From positions 3,331,001 through 3,395,000 of the forward strand of contig NZ_AP027081.1 in the NCBI RefSeq assembly GCF_030295425.1: a stretch of 64,000 nucleotides of DNA. Reading direction: 5' to 3'. A program made the position numbers and the translations under genes. This stretch comes from Mesoterricola sediminis. GTDB taxonomy: Bacteria > Acidobacteriota > Holophagae > Holophagales > Holophagaceae. How positions within the stretch are numbered: position 1 is the first letter of the stretch; each line of letters begins with the position of its first letter. Under the pieces are notes generated by a model. The model was not told where the DNA came from and did no database searches. It was given only the letters and a program-made list of their open reading frames with translations. Below are positions 60,757-64,000 of the stretch, in pieces.

Positions 60757-62090
60757 GGATTGCCCCAGGCGAAAAGGGATTCGAAGGCGGTGTCGATGGC
60801 GGCGCGGCGGTCCCGGATCCAGGCGCGGGAGGCGTCCAGGGACTCGCCCGTGCGCTCCAGCTGGAGGCCGGCGGCGGCGGCGGGCTCCGGGACGAAGGTG
60901 CCGTCCTGGATCTCCTTGGCCACCTGGACGTAGGCGTCGCGGAAGGGCAGGCCCTCCGCGGCCAGCCGGCAGGCCCGGGCCGCGGCGTGCAGCTCCTGGG
61001 TGCAGGCGGCCTCGCAGGCCTCCCGGTGGATGACGAGGCCGGGAAGCAGCCGGGCGGTGACCCGGAACAGCTCCTCGCCCTTGGCGACCAGCTCCACGAA
61101 GGGGGCCTTCAGGAACTGGTGGTCCCGGTGGTAGCTGGAGGGCAGCCCCCCGGCGAGGTGGGCCAGGACCCCGGCCAGGCCCCGCAGCTCCCGGCAGCGG
61201 GCCCGGGCCAGCTCGAGGGCGTCGGGGTTCCGCTTCTGGGGCATGAGGCTGCTGCCGGTGGTGAAGGCGTCGGGCAGGCTGATGAAGCCGAAGGCCTCGG
61301 TGCTGTAGAGGTTGAGGTCCCAGAGGGCCTTCTCCAGCGTGCCCGCGGCGGAGACGATCCAGGCCGCCAGGGCCTGCTCGTGGCGGCCCCGGCTGTTCAT
61401 GACGTCCATGGGGCTGGCCTGCACGCGGGTGAAGCCCAGCAGGGAGGCGCTGCGGCCCCGGGCCAGCGGCACCGGGGAGCCGAAGCCCGCGGCGGCGCCC
61501 AGGGGGCAGCGGTCGAGGCGGCCCCAGAGCGCCGGCAGGGCCTCCAGTTCCTCCAGGAGGCCTTCGGCGAAGGCGGCCCCCCACATGCCCCAGGTGGCGG
61601 GCATGGCCTTGCGCAGGTGGGTGTAGCCGGGCAGCGCGGAGGCCTCTTCCCGCCGGGCCAGGTCCAGGAACGCGGCGGCCGCGGCGTGCACGGCCTCGCC
61701 CAGGTCCAGGGCCCGCTCCCGCATGAAGAGCCGGAGGGCGGTCTGGACCTGGTCGTTGCGGGACCGGGCCAGGTGGATGCGCCGGCCCGTGGTGCCCAGC
61801 CGCGCCTCCAGGGCGTGCTCGAGGGCGGTGTGGCCGTCCTCCTCCTCGGGCCGGATGACCAGCTCCCCCGCCAGGGCCTGGGCGCGGAGGTCCCGGAGGG
61901 CCCCCACGAGGGCCCGGGCCTCGGGTTCGGGCAGGAGGCCCGTCTCGCCCAGCATGCGGGCGTGGGCCGCGCTGCCGGCGGCGTCGCTGGCCAGCAGGCT
62001 CAGGTCCGTGACCGGATCGGCGCCCACCGTGAAGCGGTGGAGCTCCATGTCCAGGGGCAGGTCCTTGGCCCAGAGCGGCTTATCGGACAT
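60753..62090 (-). CDS. argH: Argininosuccinate lyase
   Basis: A 445-residue enzyme of the fumarase/ASL superfamily. HLARSRNDQVQTALRLFMR near residue 110 and TGSSLMPQKRNPDALELAR near 280 are the two signature regions, the latter with the catalytic Ser loop. It cleaves argininosuccinate to arginine and fumarate. It overlaps the argE-like gene by 11 bp. Confidence 0.93.
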   Translation of the reverse strand: MSDKPLWAKDLPLDMELHRFTVGADPVTDLSLLASDAAGSAAHARMLGETGLLPEPEARALVGALRDLRAQALAGELVIRPEEEDGHTALEHALEARLGTTGRRIHLARSRNDQVQTALRLFMRERALDLGEAVHAAAAAFLDLARREEASALPGYTHLRKAMPATWGMWGAAFAEGLLEELEALPALWGRLDRCPLGAAAGFGSPVPLARGRSASLLGFTRVQASPMDVMNSRGRHEQALAAWIVSAAGTLEKALWDLNLYSTEAFGFISLPDAFTTGSSLMPQKRNPDALELARARCRELRGLAGVLAHLAGGLPSSYHRDHQFLKAPFVELVAKGEELFRVTARLLPGLVIHREACEAACTQELHAAARACRLAAEGLPFRDAYVQVAKEIQDGTFVPEPAAAAGLQLERTGESLDASRAWIRDRRAAIDTAFESLFAWGNP

Positions 62091-63135
62091 CGGCGGCCTC
62101 CCGGGCGTAGTGCCGCGCCAGGGCGTCGTAGAAGGCGGCGCCGGCCTCCAGCTCGGCCAGGGTGATCCATTCGTCGGGGCGGTGGCTCCGGTGCGTGTCG
62201 CCCGGACCCGCCTTGACGGCGGGGAGATGGGCCAGGAAGGCCCAGTCGGAGGCGGTCGCGGATCCCACCGGGGCCTTGCGGCCCGAAGCGGCGAGGGCCG
62301 CCTTGACCACGGGCTGGGCGGCGTCGGTGGCGACGGCCCGGTAGCGGAGGGAGTGCACGGCCACGTCGCTCTCCAGGATCGTGCGGATCCGCTCCGCGGT
62401 GGCCTCGTGGTCCAGGTTGGGCGTGGTGCGCAGGTCCACGAAGAATTCGCAGGCGTCGGGGACCATGTTCCGGGCCCGGCCGCCCTGGACCGTCGTCACC
62501 TGGGCCCGGGTGGCGCCCAGCAGGGGGTGGGGTTCGAAGGTCATCCGCGCGAGGCGGTCGATGTCGCGGGCCGCCTTGTGGATGGCGTTGTCGCCCAGGC
62601 CCGCGTGGGCCACGTGGGCGCTCTCGCCCCGGGCGGTGCAGCGCAGGATCAGCATGCCGCGCTGGGCGGCGCAGACGTCGAGGCCGGTGGGCTCGCCCAC
62701 CACCGCGGCGTCCAGGGGGCCCAGGTCGGGCAGGATCTCCTGGATGCCCTTGCCGCCGACCTCCTCGCCGGCCACGAAGGCGAAGACGGCCCGGGCGCCC
62801 CGCAGGTCCCCGAGGCGGGAGGCCGCCAGCAGCATGGCCGCGACGCAGCCCTTGGCGTCGTTGGCGCCGAGGCCCGTGAGCCGGTCCCCGTCCCAGCGGG
62901 GCTTGAAGGGGTCGAAGCTCCAGCCGTCGCAGGGGGGCACGGTGTCCAGGTGGCTGACGAAGAGGATCCGGGGACCCTCGCCGCCGGTCTCGAACCACAC
63001 GCTGGGGCCGGAGCGGCGGGGCGCCAGGCCCAGGCCCTCCACGAGCCGCGCCACGTGGTCCCCGAGCGCCTGCTCGGCCCCGCTCACGCTGGGGATGGCG
63101 ACCAGGGATTCCAGGAGCGGGCCGGGTTCCATCAC
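62080..63135 (-). CDS. argE: M20-family deacetylase (acetylornithine deacetylase-like)
   Basis: A 351-residue M20 metallohydrolase. ILFVSHLDTVPPCDGW near residue 75 gives the first zinc His, GLGANDAKGCVAAMLLA the bridging Asp, FAFVAGEEVGGKGIQEILP the Glu-Glu pair, and TASDWAFLAHLPAVKAGPG a later segment with the final ligand region. Position in an argBHGC operon indicates removal of the acetyl group from acetylornithine or acetylcitrulline. DapE-like or N-acetyl-lysine activity cannot be ruled out by eye. Confidence 0.85.
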   Translation of the reverse strand: MMEPGPLLESLVAIPSVSGAEQALGDHVARLVEGLGLAPRRSGPSVWFETGGEGPRILFVSHLDTVPPCDGWSFDPFKPRWDGDRLTGLGANDAKGCVAAMLLAASRLGDLRGARAVFAFVAGEEVGGKGIQEILPDLGPLDAAVVGEPTGLDVCAAQRGMLILRCTARGESAHVAHAGLGDNAIHKAARDIDRLARMTFEPHPLLGATRAQVTTVQGGRARNMVPDACEFFVDLRTTPNLDHEATAERIRTILESDVAVHSLRYRAVATDAAQPVVKAALAASGRKAPVGSATASDWAFLAHLPAVKAGPGDTHRSHRPDEWITLAELEAGAAFYDALARHYAREAADVR

Positions 63136-64000
63136 GGAGCCACCTCGTGCTTGTCGGACACGATCATGGTCCCGCTGCCCTCGTTCGTGAAGACCTCCGC
63201 GAGGATCGCGTCGGAGCGGCTGCCGGAGACCAGGTGGACGCTGCCCACCCCGGCGGCGAGCGCACGCTTGGCCGCCGCGATCTTGGGCTTCATGCCGCCC
63301 TGGATGACCGGCTTCAGCTCCTCGAGGGTGGCCAGGTCCGCCAGGGGCACCAGGCTGCTGGCGTCCTTCAGGTCCCGCATGAGGCCGGGCACCTTGAGGA
63401 TGAAGAACAGCTTCTCCACGCCCAGGGCCGCCGCGATCTCGGCGGCGACGGTGTCGGCGTTGGTGTTGAGCACCTCGCCTTCCTCCGTGGCGGAGAAGGG
63501 CGCGACGACGGGCACGAAGCCCCCGTCCAGGAGGGTCTTCAGCAGGGCGGGGTCCACGGACGCCACGTCCCCGACCATGCCGTAGTCCACGGGCACGGGG
63601 CTGCGCCGGGTCGACTTGACCAGGCCCGCGTCCTGGCCGGAGATGCCCACGGCCGGAAGCCCGGCCGCCTGGAGGGCGGCCAGGAGGCCCATCTGGATGC
63701 GGCCCTTGAAGGCCATCTTGGCGGCGTCCAGGACCCCCGGCGGGGTCACGCGGCGTCCCTCCACCTTCTCGGTGGGGAGGCCCAGGCGCTCGCAGAGGGC
63801 GTCGAGGCCGGTGCCTCCGCCGTGGACGATGACGAGGGGGATGGAGAAGCTCCAGAGCAGGGCCAGCTGGCCGCAGACGGAACGGCAGAGGGCCTCGTCC
63901 TCCAGGATGTCCCCGCCCAGCTTCACGACGAAGGGGCGGTTCCGGAAGCGGCGCACGTAGACGGCGGCGTTGTGGAGCGCGGCGAAGGGATGGGCGGTCC
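63132..64000 (-). CDS. argB: N-acetylglutamate kinase, 5' end beyond the window
   Basis: Amino acid kinase-fold protein. VVKLGGDI is the nucleotide-binding start, VIVHGGGTGLDALCERLG the N-acetylglutamate loop, and LNTNADTVAAEIAAALG the later motif, with VIQGGMKPKI near the end. A GTG at 63956 could be a start, but the frame continues upstream to the edge as a sensible protein (HNAAVYVRRFRNRP), as in ArgB proteins with an N-terminal extension, so the gene is probably partial. It phosphorylates N-acetylglutamate. Its stop overlaps argE by 4 bp. Confidence 0.88.
   Translation of the reverse strand, partial: TAHPFAALHNAAVYVRRFRNRPFVVKLGGDILEDEALCRSVCGQLALLWSFSIPLVIVHGGGTGLDALCERLGLPTEKVEGRRVTPPGVLDAAKMAFKGRIQMGLLAALQAAGLPAVGISGQDAGLVKSTRRSPVPVDYGMVGDVASVDPALLKTLLDGGFVPVVAPFSATEEGEVLNTNADTVAAEIAAALGVEKLFFILKVPGLMRDLKDASSLVPLADLATLEELKPVIQGGMKPKIAAAKRALAAGVGSVHLVSGSRSDAILAEVFTNEGSGTMIVSDKHEVAP

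Overview
The window is high-GC bacterial DNA, densely packed, with many 4-bp start/stop overlaps and frequent GTG or TTG starts. An Oar-type TonB-dependent receptor with a carboxypeptidase-regulatory-like domain, an S53 kumamolisin-type protease, a CusCBA-type efflux operon and abundant degenerate signalling proteins suggest an Acidobacteriota-like organism, possibly of the Holophagae (Geothrix-like). This is inferred from gene content and style; no rRNA or tRNA gene is present to confirm it. I saw no CRISPR array, insertion sequence, phage or integrase.

Layout. 1-4.4 kb: a likely three-gene operon of two distantly paralogous exported proteins of unknown function followed by a secretin-like outer-membrane protein. 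4.4-5.9 kb: a cupin, an orphan protein and a small secreted cystatin-like protein. 5.9-12.5 kb: a FadE-like acyl-CoA dehydrogenase, a dienelactone hydrolase, a secreted alpha/beta hydrolase and a proline-rich repeat protein. 12.6-24.0 kb: a purine or nucleoside acquisition and oxidation block (BMP-type ABC transporter, three-subunit molybdenum hydroxylase, MFS transporter, divergent aminohydrolase). 24.2-32.0 kb: a TonB receptor followed by cyanophycinase, M14 peptidase, isoaspartyl dipeptidase and a PLP decarboxylase, which reads as import and degradation of beta-aspartyl peptides such as cyanophycin fragments. 32.6-35.5 kb: a secreted S53 protease with a dockerin-like tail, and a lipoprotein. 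35.6-42.0 kb: a CusCBA-type heavy-metal efflux operon led by a small Cys-rich exported protein.

42.1-48.3 kb is regulatory: a receiver protein with a degenerate HD-GYP-like domain, overlapped by a PAS pseudo-kinase; a NarL-type response regulator; an antiquitin-like aldehyde dehydrogenase with a divergent LysR regulator; and a GAF protein with a degenerate GGDEF domain that appears to be made from a leaderless mRNA. 48.7-53.5 kb is the most unusual block: a true DsrC (both redox cysteines), a small membrane protein, a DsrK/HdrD-like iron-sulfur protein and a class-V cysteine desulfurase in one operon, divergent from a MocR-type PLP regulator, with no dsrAB in view. 53.5-57.5 kb: a MacA-like adaptor and MacB/FtsX-like permease without an ATPase, a small lipoprotein and a hydrolase. 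57.5-64.0 kb: an arginine operon transcribed argB-argE-argH-argG-(P-loop protein)-argC, with argB running off the right edge.

Together the window points to a heterotroph that scavenges peptides and purines, makes arginine, exports metals, and may couple cysteine-derived sulfur to a membrane redox module through DsrC. All functions are inferred from sequence reading alone.
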